Numbered from the stretch's first letter, positions 8,689-17,099 are shown. The stretch is 41,630 bases of DNA from an uncultured Acidobacteriota bacterium (GCA_903832295.1 CAILAZ010000110.1:1-41630), one strand, 5' to 3'. Numbers and translations are program-made. The notes: generated by a model not told the origin, from the sequence alone.

Positions 8689-10707
8689 CTAGATCTGCGG
8701 GAAGCAATGATAGGCAAATACCACCTCGGCCCGAGGGGCGTTCCCAACAACAATGGATAACGTGGTGGATGTCACCTGCGGAGTGAATCCGGAGAGAGAC
8801 AGCGCCTGCGGCGGCGAAATGTTCTGCGGTTGCACGATGCACGCGGGAGGCAGTTTGTAAGCACTCCCGAATGTGATGGTGCCGGAGTTTGTGCTGCCGG
8901 GCGCGATGGTCAGCTTGCCAGACGAATCGACGTGATCGGGCGTTCGGCTGCTGACGGCAGCAGAAGAGTTATCATCCCCGGCTCTCTTCTGGGTGAAAGT
9001 GTCGTAGGTGTAGATCCGGAACAACTTGTCATTGACCATGGGCCGCAATGTTCTGGCCGCCTGATCGTTGATGCTGACGCCGAACCTGCCGGTGCCCCCG
9101 GCGTTGGATGCATCGAATATCTGGACGTTGCGAAAGTCCGCACCGGAAGTGTTCTCGTCCAGATATACGGCGGCATTGCGCGGGCCGACTTCGGCGGATG
9201 GATGAATTTCGAGATTGTCGATCTGCAAGGCGCGGCTCTGGAATGTGTTGATGCAGTCATAGACGCCTTCGCAGAACACCCTGCCGATGTGGATGCTCGA
9301 GAGTGCCTCGACCTGAATGCTCGGCACGGGCTTGACCCGCGGATTGTCGAGTGTGATGGGCGTGGTGTCGTGATAGATGAGGCGGACGAGCGTGCCGGAA
9401 TCGGCGGGATTGAACACGAGTTCGCCATTCGACTGGGAGTACTGGCCCTGCGCCGGAGCCCCGGTGACGAGGGTGAGGTAGCGGATGGGAAACGGGCTTT
9501 CGCCTTCCGGGAACGTGGAACCGTTGCCTCGAATCACCTGCACGTAAGACTCGCCCGGGCCAACGCTGCCAGCGGCCGGGATGGTGAACGCGCCTTTGGC
9601 GGGAATCGGAAATTCAATCTGGCCGAGAAGTCCCTTGCGATTGACATTGCCAACATTGAGAAACGAAAAGTCGCCGGAGCCAATCAGGGTGACCGCGGGG
9701 CCGTTCTGGGTTGAGGCACAGTCGAGGATATCGACGCTGGCAGTTTGTGCCATGAGGATGACGCACCCGCGCCGATTCGAGTAGCCTGCGCCAGCGTTCT
9801 GAATAGACGAGCCTTGCGTGAGGGTAACGAACAGACCGCTGGCAGGGGTTCCCGCAGCCCAGGTGCGAATGCCCTTGATGCGGGTTCCGAAAGAAGTGTT
9901 GGTGGCGATCCCCCGCCGGGGCGCAAATGGAGGATCGACCATGAAGACGAAGGTCTCAGGACCCGGCACACGGGCGTTGTGATCGAGCTCCAGGATCGCG
10001 GAGCCGGGCGCATCGCCATTGGTGTAGCTGACTCCAAAGGAACAGACGAATGGGCGGCTCATGTGGTACCACATGGAGCGGAACTTGATGGTGCCAATCC
10101 TGGCGAGGGCGCCGGAATATGTTGTCTTGATCTCCGAGAGTGTGTTGAGGGGGAGAGAGGCGCAGGCGGCGGCGAGCGCGGGCGAGTCATCGTGCGGAGT
10201 CAGGCTCTGCGTGGTGGTGGGCGATGCGCCCCACCACTCGGGGTAAACCTCCGGGGGAGTGGCGAAGCTGATGGCGCCGGCCTGGGGTGAGAATACCTGG
10301 AAGAGGCCTGCCTGCGGAGTGCGCGTGAAGGTGATGGTTGAGCCTGAGGCAGGCTGCAGAAGCGCTCCGCGCTGGATGCTGTAGTCGGCACTGAGAGTGA
10401 GCGAGGACTTGATGAGATAGGTGCCGGCAGGGATGAGAATGTCACGGCCACTGGCGTCTGCCGCGAGGAAGGCAGGCGAGTCATCGGAGACGCCATCGCC
10501 CACGGCGCCGAAGTCGATGAGCGAAAGGATGGCACAGTCTGGAAGGCCGGGAGAGCGCCGGGCAGGCGCGACCCTGGGGCATCCGGAGTCTGCGGCGCGA
10601 GTGCCTGCGGCAAGCGCCCGGGCAGCGGGAGCGGGCTGGCCGTGGGCTGCGACGGCAGCACTCAGAACGCAGAGGAGAAGAAGAGCGAACGCGCATTTTT
10701 GCATCAT
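8689..10707 (-). CDS. secreted right-handed beta-helix (pectate-lyase superfamily) protein
   Basis: This 672-residue protein has a signal peptide (about 1-23, ending AVAAHG). The motif LIDFGAVGDGVSDDSPAFLAA around residues 64-84 is the hallmark opening of the pectate-lyase-superfamily beta-helix, seen also in GH28 and GH55 enzymes and phage depolymerases. The rest is Ser/Thr/Gly-rich with many short strands. The C-terminal 90 residues (after SSGKLTIAPGS) look like a small beta-sandwich with a final cysteine-containing strand. No catalytic residue set is obvious. It lies convergent with the wecG-like gene (3 bp gap) beside the exopolysaccharide operon, so it may trim or bind the exported polymer. 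Substrate is unknown. Confidence 0.75.
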   Translation of the reverse strand: MMQKCAFALLLLCVLSAAVAAHGQPAPAARALAAGTRAADSGCPRVAPARRSPGLPDCAILSLIDFGAVGDGVSDDSPAFLAADASGRDILIPAGTYLIKSSLTLSADYSIQRGALLQPASGSTITFTRTPQAGLFQVFSPQAGAISFATPPEVYPEWWGASPTTTQSLTPHDDSPALAAACASLPLNTLSEIKTTYSGALARIGTIKFRSMWYHMSRPFVCSFGVSYTNGDAPGSAILELDHNARVPGPETFVFMVDPPFAPRRGIATNTSFGTRIKGIRTWAAGTPASGLFVTLTQGSSIQNAGAGYSNRRGCVILMAQTASVDILDCASTQNGPAVTLIGSGDFSFLNVGNVNRKGLLGQIEFPIPAKGAFTIPAAGSVGPGESYVQVIRGNGSTFPEGESPFPIRYLTLVTGAPAQGQYSQSNGELVFNPADSGTLVRLIYHDTTPITLDNPRVKPVPSIQVEALSSIHIGRVFCEGVYDCINTFQSRALQIDNLEIHPSAEVGPRNAAVYLDENTSGADFRNVQIFDASNAGGTGRFGVSINDQAARTLRPMVNDKLFRIYTYDTFTQKRAGDDNSSAAVSSRTPDHVDSSGKLTIAPGSTNSGTITFGSAYKLPPACIVQPQNISPPQALSLSGFTPQVTSTTLSIVVGNAPRAEVVFAYHCFPQI

Positions 10708-10748
10708 TGACCTGCTCCAGAAAGCACGCGGAAGAGCGCGAGTTCATT

Positions 10749-10776
10749 GCGTCCGAATGGAATTCCATTTGGACGC
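10749..10776. promoter_or_regulatory. 28-bp near-perfect palindrome, candidate operator
   Basis: The arms are 14 bases each and centre on AATGGAATTCCATT (10756-10769), itself a perfect palindrome. They are extended by GCGTCC on the left and GGACGC on the right with a single mismatched pair (10755/10770). It lies 42 bp upstream of the ATG of the minus-strand beta-helix gene and about 100 bp from the tRNA. No U-rich tail follows, so it looks like an operator for a dimeric regulator rather than a terminator. Confidence 0.5.
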
Positions 10777-10837
10777 CGCGCGCCCCGGTGCTTGAGTCTA
10801 TACCAGAGTCTGGACGAACAAACATGGGGGCGAAGCA

Positions 10838-10867
10838 TCGTCAAAGGCTCGGGATTTGGAATAGAAT
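10838..10867 (+). promoter_or_regulatory. promoter of tRNA-Arg
   Basis: TCGTCA (10838-10843, four of six matches to TTGACA) and TAGAAT (10862-10867, five of six to TATAAT) are separated by 18 bp. The -10 ends eight bases before the first base of the mature tRNA, leaving a very short 5' leader. Confidence 0.45.
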
Positions 10868-10875
10868 CGAAGCGA

Positions 10876-10949
10876 GCGCCTGTAGCTCAATTGGATAGAG
10901 CACGAGTCTTCGAAACTCGGGGTTGCAGGTTCAATTCCTGTCGGGCGCA
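10876..10949 (+). tRNA. tRNA-Arg (anticodon TCG)
   Basis: The 74 bases fold into a full cloverleaf. The acceptor stem pairs GCGCCTG with CGGGCGC (one G-U) with discriminator A. The D arm is GCTC...GAGC, the anticodon stem CGAGT/ACTCG encloses loop CTTCGAA, giving anticodon TCG (reads CGA arginine codons). The variable loop has five bases, and the T arm GCAGG/CCTGT encloses TTCAATT. CCA is not encoded. No duplicated tRNA 3' end or integrase gene is present, so there is no sign of an integrated element here. Confidence 0.95.
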
Positions 10950-11005
10950 CTTTGCTGGACCGCTTGCGGTGTGAGCGGGTTGCGCTGCGTTTGAGGCGCT
11001 AAAAC

Positions 11006-11035
11006 ATTGGGCCGGAGAGAAATCTCCGGCCCAAT
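11006..11035. terminator. strong hairpin terminator after tRNA-Arg
   Basis: ATTGGGCCGGAGA and its exact complement form a 13-bp stem closed by a GAAA tetraloop. A short T run lies downstream on the plus strand and AAAA upstream (T run on the minus strand), so it may stop transcription in both directions. It lies 57 bases after the tRNA. Confidence 0.75.
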
Positions 11036-11751
11036 TTGCGTCTGGAATCGCGATTCAATTTTCAAGTACGGACACGCCCGCATTCAGTATTGATGCAGGG
11101 GAGATGCTTGTTACGGCTGCATCTCTCTATATCCAGAATAGCAAGTTGGAGGGGGGAATCCCCTCACCGGGAAAAGACTGGATTTGGTTTGGAATGAGCA
11201 GGTTGAGAAATAGAGGGGGTTGACAAAAAAGAAGGAGAGAAAGGGAAAAGGGGTTTTTGCACCGGGAATGGTGCAAAACAGCGATAAGGATTGGCGATCG
11301 GGATAATCGTTGGGAAGGCTGTGTTCACGATTCGGGCAATGGTTGAGTCCAGTCCGGAACGATTGGCGGAAGGGTCATCGAAAAGTGGCGGCAGGAATGG
11401 CGGAACCACCAATGGTGGGTGAGGCTGCGTTTTTGCACAGGGAGAGGGCGGCGTCCCGGAGTGGGAAATCCAAAGAAATAGTCGAGGCGGGGTGAGGGGA
11501 TCCTGCGTCCCGACGAGGGCCGGCGGAGGAAAGAGAAGAGAGCCTGGAGGACGGAAGCAATCCCACCAGGGTGGATTGTTGACGTGCAATAGGCGGCGGC
11601 GCGCCCGACGCGACGCATGCACCTACACTGAATTTTCTATAGGTGCGATTTGTTCTGCTTATCGGCGATGGGGAGTGACGGACGCCGGGCATGGGGCGGC
11701 CGCATAGGATCTGCTGCGTAAGCACCGCTGCTGCCATGAGTTGCCAGCTTC

Positions 11752-11777
11752 ATGCAGGCCCCTGCATAAGTATGCAG
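11752..11777. promoter_or_regulatory. three phased ATGCAG half-sites upstream of the porin gene
   Basis: ATGCAG (11752), CTGCAT (11762) and ATGCAG (11772) occur at exact 10-bp intervals in alternating orientation. They form two overlapping palindromes, ATGCAGG-CC-CCTGCAT and CTGCATA-AG-TATGCAG. The half-sites would lie on one face of the helix, about 180 bp before the porin start, which suits cooperative binding of a regulator. The function is inferred from geometry only. Confidence 0.4.
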
Positions 11778-11827
11778 CGGGTGGCGATGGGCGAGCCGGG
11801 GCTGGAATTTAGGCATAGAACGATCGC

Positions 11828-11842
11828 TTATCGTGCCGATAA
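11828..11842. promoter_or_regulatory. palindrome in the porin upstream region
   Basis: TTATCG-TGC-CGATAA is a perfect inverted repeat with six-base arms, 113 bp upstream of the porin ATG. It is a candidate operator. No T run follows, so termination is unlikely. Confidence 0.3.
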
Positions 11843-11955
11843 ATAAAAGGAATTGGAAATACAGGAGCAGCAACGCTACTCTCGGCCAACATTAAACCAG
11901 AGTTCTTTGTTCCATCGAGCGGTTGCTGCACTGACTTTAAAACCGGAGAATTCAC

Positions 11956-13275
11956 ATGCGGATGAAACGCCTCTTTTCGTTGGCGCTGGGATTTGTGTTC
12001 CTGGCGTGCACTGTACCTGTTGGACTTTCGGCCCAAACTTCGAGCGCTGATACGGATAAGAAAATTGCAGATCTTGAGAAGCAGCTGGAGGCGGTTCGAG
12101 CTCAGATTGAAGCACTGAAGACCGCGCCGGCTCCGGCGCCCGCGCCGGCGGTGGTGGCGGTTGCAACGCCTGCCGCAGCACCGGCGGCGAACCCGCTTGC
12201 GGGCATTACGGGCGTGCTGGGCGGCGTGAGCCTGACGGGACTGGTGGATGCCTACTACGGCTACAACGCCAATCATCCCGCGGCTGGCATTGGACACGTT
12301 GGCAACACGGCGACGGAGCCCTTCCAGTTTACGAACAGCAACATTTCGCTGAACCTTCTGGAATTGCAGTTGGACAAGGTTCCGGATAAGACTGCGCCGT
12401 TGGGCTTCCGCGTGGCATTTGGATTTGGCCAGGCGATGAACGCGGTGAATAACGGTAACGGCGACGTGGCCTCGGTGCTTCCGGGCGCGGCGCAGTATCT
12501 GAAGGAAGGCTACATGTCTTACATGGCGCCGATTGGCAAGGGCTTGCTGATCGATGCCGGTAAGTTTGTGACTCCGGCGGGCGCGGAAGTGATTGAGAGC
12601 AACCAGAACTGGAACTACTCGCGCAGCCTGCTGTTCTACTACGCGATTCCCTACTACCACATGGGCGCACGCGCGAAATACGTGATCAACGACAAGTGGG
12701 CGGTTACGGGCTACTTTGTGAACGGCTGGAACAACGTGGTTGCCACCAACACGGGCAAAACGGGCGGCCTGAGCATTGCCTGGAACCCGACGAAGAAGCT
12801 GTCAATCACGGAGAACTACCTTGGCGGCCCTCGCGACCGCACGATCACGGGAAACAACAGCGTATGGAATCACCTGACAGACACGGTGGTTGCCTACTCA
12901 GTGAACTCGAAGCTGACGCTGCAGGCGAACCTGGACTACGACCTCGACGAAGGCATCACGAAGAACCACGCGGGCGACTACACGGGCATTGCGGCATATG
13001 CGAAGTATGCGGCGAACCCGAATGTGACGATCGCAGGCCGGTATGAGTACTTCAACGATCACGATGGCTTTGCGACGGCGTTCAAAGGGCAGCACATGAA
13101 CGAATTCACCGGGACACTTGAGCGCAGGGTTGCGGGTCACCTGCTGACGCGGTTGGAAGTTCGGCACGATTCGTCGAACCAGAACTTCTTTCAGCGCGGC
13201 GCATCGAGCTACGTGAAGGGACAGACCACGGCAAGCGTAGGGCTGATGTACGTGCTGGAGCCGGACGCGAAGTAA
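11956..13275 (+). CDS. outer-membrane beta-barrel porin (OmpL-like BBP2 family)
   Basis: The 439-residue protein begins with a signal peptide (about residues 1-26, ending GLSAQ). A short coiled coil follows (about 33-55, DKKIADLEKQLEAVRAQIEAL), then an Ala/Pro-rich linker (56-80) and a barrel from residue 85 opening with LTGLVDAYYGYNANHP, the usual start of the BBP2/DUF1597 porins. Alternating hydrophobic and polar strands run to the C terminus, which ends in VGLMYVLEPDAK rather than an aromatic residue. An N-terminal coiled coil suggests a peptidoglycan- or trimer-anchoring stalk. CCGGAG upstream supports the start. It is followed after 127 nt by an APC permease, which hints at a shared uptake role. 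Confidence 0.85.
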   Translation: MRMKRLFSLALGFVFLACTVPVGLSAQTSSADTDKKIADLEKQLEAVRAQIEALKTAPAPAPAPAVVAVATPAAAPAANPLAGITGVLGGVSLTGLVDAYYGYNANHPAAGIGHVGNTATEPFQFTNSNISLNLLELQLDKVPDKTAPLGFRVAFGFGQAMNAVNNGNGDVASVLPGAAQYLKEGYMSYMAPIGKGLLIDAGKFVTPAGAEVIESNQNWNYSRSLLFYYAIPYYHMGARAKYVINDKWAVTGYFVNGWNNVVATNTGKTGGLSIAWNPTKKLSITENYLGGPRDRTITGNNSVWNHLTDTVVAYSVNSKLTLQANLDYDLDEGITKNHAGDYTGIAAYAKYAANPNVTIAGRYEYFNDHDGFATAFKGQHMNEFTGTLERRVAGHLLTRLEVRHDSSNQNFFQRGASSYVKGQTTASVGLMYVLEPDAK

Positions 13276-13402
13276 GAGAGACCGACGGCGCGTTGCAGGG
13301 TTGCGCGCGATCGAGGTAGAGGTTGCGCCCTGGCAGAGACAGCAGGCCGGGGCGCCGCCTCCGATACCATCCACGCAGACATTGAACAACAAGGAGATTC
13401 GA

Positions 13403-15205
13403 ATGGCCGAGACGACGACTTTAGAAACTGTTGAGATGCAGAAAACTCTGGGCCTGACCGGGCTGACGATGAATGCCATGGCACTCATCGCTCCCGGCGC
13501 ATTCCTCTGGCTCACCTTCTACATTCAGGCGACTACCGGCGCCACGGCCCCTTCGATGTGGATGGGCATTGTGCTGGCGCTGCTGCTTTGTCTTGCCACC
13601 GCGGTGTGTTATGCGGAAATGGCAAAGCTGTATCCGGGCACAGGCAGCTCGTACTATTTTGCAGAACAATCGTTCCTGAATCACGACAAGGTGTGGAAGT
13701 TTGCGCGGCTCTCGAAGTTCATTGTGGGCTGGGGCTCGCACCTTTATTACTGGATCTATCCGGGCGTGATGGTGGGCGTGATGGGCATCCTTTGCGGCTA
13801 CCTGGTTGGCACGCTGTGGCCGAACTTCATGAGCGCCTCCAATCCGGGACCTGCGTTCATGATGGCGGTGGCGGTGGTGTTTTCATTCGCGATTGCGTTC
13901 ATCGCCTATCGGGGCGTGAACGGTTCGACGGCCATCAACATCGGCATCAACGCGATCCAGATCTCGGCACTGGTGCTGTTTGCGGTGCTGGCACTGGGAT
14001 ACCGCGCGAGTCATCCGGCGGGCAGCCCGGGACTCCAGTTCGACTCCACCTCCGGCGCATCGTATAACTACGATTTTGCGACCACGAAGACGACGATCAA
14101 CGGAGTTGAGACCGAAAACATAGTGCGCGACGCGAACCAGGTTCCGCAGCCGAAGCTGGATGCGGCGGGCAAGGCGGTTCCGTTCATCGTGACCTACCCT
14201 ACGTCTGACGACAAGGGCAACTTCCTTACGCACGAAAAAGCAAAGTCCGTAGTGAGCCCGCACAAGCTGAGCTGGGTGTTCCTGCAGGCGACGGTTGCGA
14301 TCCTGATCCTGGTGGGATTTGAGTCCGTAACGGCGATGGGCGGCGAAGCGAAGAACGCAAAGCGCGACGTTCCGATTGCGGTGATCGTGTCATTGCTGGT
14401 GCAGGGATTGTTCTGCTACCTGTTTGAATATTTTGCGGCGAACTACTTCCTGAACAGCGGTTACACGATGCAGAGCGCGTCGGGTTCGGCAGCTCCGATT
14501 GGCGACATGATGATCCTGATTGGCGACTCGCTGTTTGGAGCAGGCCGCGGACGCATCTTCATGCTGCTGGAAGCCTTCACGGTATTCCTTGCGCTGATCG
14601 GCACGACGCTCTCCTGCATGAACACGGGAGCCCGCGTGACGTATGCAATGGGCAAGGACCGGGAAGTTCCTGAGCACTTCGGCTTCCTGCACGGCGACAA
14701 GCTGACTCCGCACCGCGCAATCTGGACACTGGCTGTGATTTCGGCGGTGGTGGGCTGCGTGGCGGTGATCATGCCGTTCGGCAACGCCGGTGCGCCTTCG
14801 GACGCGGTGATTGCGGCAATTCCTCACGGTTTCTGGTCAAGCTTTGGCTACACGACGAATGCGAAGATGGCAGCGCTGCCAAACTCGCTGCTGACGGTAA
14901 CGCTGGCCTCGAACTTCGGTACGTTTGTGCTGTACGCGCTGAGCTGCGTGATCTGCATGGTGGCGTACCACAACCATCCGAAATTCAGCGTGATCAAGCA
15001 CTTCCTGATTCCGGCGTTTGGACTGCTGGCGAACCTGGCTTGCATGCTGACGTACCTGGTTGGTCCGTTCCTGGGAATAGGAACAAAAGCGGAGCCGCTG
15101 CTGGCACTGGGGATTGCGCTGGTGTGGGCAATCTACGGCGGCATCTACTTCATTGTTTCATCGAAGAGCACGGGGAGATCGACACTGGTAGGAAGCAGAG
15201 CCTAG
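13403..15205 (+). CDS. APC superfamily amino acid permease with large periplasmic loop
   Basis: The protein is an inner-membrane amino acid/cation or antiporter-type permease of 600 residues. The start at 13403 is chosen for AAGGAG eight nt upstream; the frame extends upstream, but the added residues are unlike a transporter N terminus. Helix 1 carries the substrate-binding APGAF motif (around 30-34) and helix 6 carries GFES (305-308), both typical of the LeuT-like APC fold. Residues about 201-288 between helices 5 and 6 form an unusually long hydrophilic segment, predicted periplasmic. Family members are usually 430-520 residues long. It follows the porin gene and ends before a hairpin at 15232. 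Substrate is unknown. Confidence 0.85.
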   Translation: MAETTTLETVEMQKTLGLTGLTMNAMALIAPGAFLWLTFYIQATTGATAPSMWMGIVLALLLCLATAVCYAEMAKLYPGTGSSYYFAEQSFLNHDKVWKFARLSKFIVGWGSHLYYWIYPGVMVGVMGILCGYLVGTLWPNFMSASNPGPAFMMAVAVVFSFAIAFIAYRGVNGSTAINIGINAIQISALVLFAVLALGYRASHPAGSPGLQFDSTSGASYNYDFATTKTTINGVETENIVRDANQVPQPKLDAAGKAVPFIVTYPTSDDKGNFLTHEKAKSVVSPHKLSWVFLQATVAILILVGFESVTAMGGEAKNAKRDVPIAVIVSLLVQGLFCYLFEYFAANYFLNSGYTMQSASGSAAPIGDMMILIGDSLFGAGRGRIFMLLEAFTVFLALIGTTLSCMNTGARVTYAMGKDREVPEHFGFLHGDKLTPHRAIWTLAVISAVVGCVAVIMPFGNAGAPSDAVIAAIPHGFWSSFGYTTNAKMAALPNSLLTVTLASNFGTFVLYALSCVICMVAYHNHPKFSVIKHFLIPAFGLLANLACMLTYLVGPFLGIGTKAEPLLALGIALVWAIYGGIYFIVSSKSTGRSTLVGSRA

Positions 15206-15231
15206 GGTTTCCAGAGACGATTGCAAACCAG

Positions 15232-15260
15232 ATGCAGGCGGGTTTACAGCCCGCCTGCAT
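15232..15260. terminator. hairpin after the permease gene
   Basis: ATGCAGGCGGG and CCCGCCTGCAT pair perfectly over 11 bp around a seven-base loop, 26 bases after the permease stop. There is no T run, so this may be a factor-dependent terminator or an mRNA-stabilising hairpin. It separates the permease from the phosphatase gene. Confidence 0.5.
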
Positions 15261-15310
15261 GCTACGTTCCAGGAATCAGCTTCAGAAGACTTCGGGATCA
15301 AGACAGGGCG

Positions 15311-16093
15311 ATGCTCGACATTGAGTTTGCAGAAATCAGCGACTGCGGCCCGGTCCGCGAACACAACGAAGATTTCGTTGGGCACCTGCTGCCCTCGACT
15401 CCGGAACAGGTGAGGACGCGAGGGTGGCTGTTTACGCTGGCGGACGGGGTGGGCGGACAGGACCGGGGCGAAGTAGCCTCACGGCTGACGGTGGAGACGA
15501 TGCTGGCGGAGACCGCAAAGGCGGCGCCGGCAGAGAGTCCGTCAGCACTGCTGACCCGATGCATCCAGGCGGCGAATACGCGGGTGTATGAGGCAGGGCA
15601 CGGGGCAATTGCAACCACGGTGGTGTGCTGCATGCTGCGCTTTGACAAGGCTACGATTGCGCACGTTGGAGACTCGCGCTGCTACCTGCTGAGGCGGGGA
15701 CGGCCGGCGCAACTGCTGACACGGGACCACACGGTGATCAACGAACAGGTGCGGCTGGGGATTTTTGCGGACGACGCACAGCGGACGATGACGAGAAACG
15801 TACTAAGCCGCTCGATTGGGATCAACATGTTTGTGGCACCGGAGGTCAGCGAGCATACGGTGACGGCGGGAGACATGCTGCTGCTGTGCTCCGATGGACT
15901 GCATGGAGCCGTGGCGGACGAGAAGATTGTGCGCACGGCGACTTCGGCGGCGGAGCTGGAAGAAGCGACACAGCAGCTGGTGACGATTGCCAACCAGAGC
16001 GACGGTGGAGATAATGTGAGCGTCCAGCTAATCCGGATCAAGAGCGTCGAAGCCGTGGGGATGTATCGCGGACGACCGTATCGGCTGCACTGA
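15311..16093 (+). CDS. PP2C-family Ser/Thr protein phosphatase
   Basis: This 260-residue cytoplasmic enzyme has the full bacterial PPM/PP2C motif order: REHNEDF (about 14-20), LADGVGGQDRGEVAS (about 42-56) with the metal-binding DG, AHVGDSRCYLLR (about 115-126), LTRDHT, LLLCSDGLHG, and GGDNVSV near the C terminus. These aspartates bind the two catalytic Mn/Mg ions. It is followed after 37 nt by a Hanks-type kinase gene, the usual kinase/phosphatase pairing, so it probably reverses that kinase's phosphorylations. The ATG at 15311 is preceded by AGGG, and MLDIEFAEISDCG is a natural N terminus for the family. An upstream extension of the frame is not supported. Confidence 0.92.
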   Translation: MLDIEFAEISDCGPVREHNEDFVGHLLPSTPEQVRTRGWLFTLADGVGGQDRGEVASRLTVETMLAETAKAAPAESPSALLTRCIQAANTRVYEAGHGAIATTVVCCMLRFDKATIAHVGDSRCYLLRRGRPAQLLTRDHTVINEQVRLGIFADDAQRTMTRNVLSRSIGINMFVAPEVSEHTVTAGDMLLLCSDGLHGAVADEKIVRTATSAAELEEATQQLVTIANQSDGGDNVSVQLIRIKSVEAVGMYRGRPYRLH

Positions 16094-16130
16094 TGAAAGC
16101 AAGAAGAATCCTACAGGTGCAATCTCCGCA

Positions 16131-17099
16131 ATGATCTCTGTCCACGCTGGCGACAAACTCGACCACTTCCAGATTGAACGCCTGGTAGCCCGCAGCGGCA
16201 TGGCGTCCATCTACCAGGGCACCGACCTGCGCAACGGGCGGATGGTTGCCATCAAGATTCCGCATCCCCAGATGGAGAGCGATCCGATTTTCTTTGAGCG
16301 CTTCCAGCGTGAGGAGGAGATTGGAATCAAGCTGGACCATCCGGGAGTGATGAAGGTTTACGAGAACAAGGAGCGGCACGATCCCTACATTGTGATGGAG
16401 TGGGTGCCGGGAAAGCTGCTGCGGCAGATTATCTCCGACACGAAGAAGATGGCTCCGGAGCGTGCGATCAGGCTGGTGGTGAGTATCTGCAAGGCGCTGG
16501 ATCACATCCACAGCCATGGGGTGATCCACCGCGACCTGAAGCCGGAAAACATCATGGTGGACGAGCAGGACAACATCAAGATCATCGACTTTGGGATTTC
16601 GGCGAACGCGGGAGCGCGGCGGATTACGTTTGCGAAGCTGACGGACACGATGGGAACGCCGGACTACATCTCCCCGGAGCAGGTAAAGGGCGGACGGGGC
16701 GATGCGCGGAGCGACGTGTACGCGGTGGGCGTGATGCTGTACGAGATGCTGACAGGCTCGGTTCCCTTCACCGGGTCGAATCCGTTTGTGATTATGAACG
16801 ACAGGCTGCTGAATGATCCGGTGCCGCCAAGAGAGCTGAACCCGGAACTGTCTCCGCAGATACAGGAAGTGCTGTACCGGGCGCTGGAGCGGAGTCCGCA
16901 CAACAGGTACAGGAACGCACGGGACTTTGCGCACGACCTGGAACACCTGGACCAGGTGGGAGTGGAAGATCGTCCGGAGCTGCACCGGTGGAAGAAGCGG
17001 AAGTCTCCATGGGCGCGGCAGGTGCTGATGTATGTGGCGCTGGCACTGATTCCGGTGGTGATCTTCGGGCTGCTGCTGTACGTTGCGAAGCACACCTGA
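16131..17099 (+). CDS. Hanks-type Ser/Thr protein kinase, membrane-anchored
   Basis: The kinase domain covers residues about 12-280 and one membrane helix lies at about 294-317, with almost nothing beyond it. Catalytic elements are intact: VAIK with K42, HRDLKPEN with D135, IDFG with D153, and the activation-loop end GTPDYISPEQ. The glycine-rich loop is degenerate: the segment at 18-28 reads LVARSGMASIY, so the three P-loop glycine positions carry A, S and A. There is no extracellular sensor domain and no PASTA repeat. It lies between the PP2C gene and a small membrane protein plus Amt gene, all on the plus strand, suggesting one signalling/transport operon. Substrates are unknown. Confidence 0.92.
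   Translation: MISVHAGDKLDHFQIERLVARSGMASIYQGTDLRNGRMVAIKIPHPQMESDPIFFERFQREEEIGIKLDHPGVMKVYENKERHDPYIVMEWVPGKLLRQIISDTKKMAPERAIRLVVSICKALDHIHSHGVIHRDLKPENIMVDEQDNIKIIDFGISANAGARRITFAKLTDTMGTPDYISPEQVKGGRGDARSDVYAVGVMLYEMLTGSVPFTGSNPFVIMNDRLLNDPVPPRELNPELSPQIQEVLYRALERSPHNRYRNARDFAHDLEHLDQVGVEDRPELHRWKKRKSPWARQVLMYVALALIPVVIFGLLLYVAKHT

Larger units (their letters stand above)
11041..11955. other. long intergenic region without a supportable gene
   Basis: About 0.9 kb lies between the tRNA terminator and the porin gene. Frames here give Pro/Ser/Arg-rich translations with no domain and no ribosome-binding site, so I do not call a gene. The plus strand is purine-rich from about 11150 to 11560. 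Short inverted repeats are present: GAGATGC/GCATCTC (11101-11125), TTTTGCACC/GGTGCAAAA (11255-11278), GCACCTA/TAGGTGC (11619-11646), a phased half-site cluster (11752-11777) and TTATCG/CGATAA (11828-11842). The last three probably belong to the porin regulatory region. A small RNA cannot be excluded. Confidence 0.5.

Noticed and set aside
10876..11160. tRNA as an integration site for a genomic island
   Set aside because: No duplicate of the tRNA 3' end, no integrase, and the genes on both sides look like chromosomal functions.
11164..11622. 152-codon minus-strand frame in the long intergenic region
   Set aside because: Pro/Ser/Phe-rich translation with no ribosome-binding site, signal peptide or domain.
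13276..13402. Possible riboswitch before the permease gene
   Set aside because: Some GC-rich pairing (GCGCCC with GGGCGC) is present but I recognise no conserved riboswitch core.
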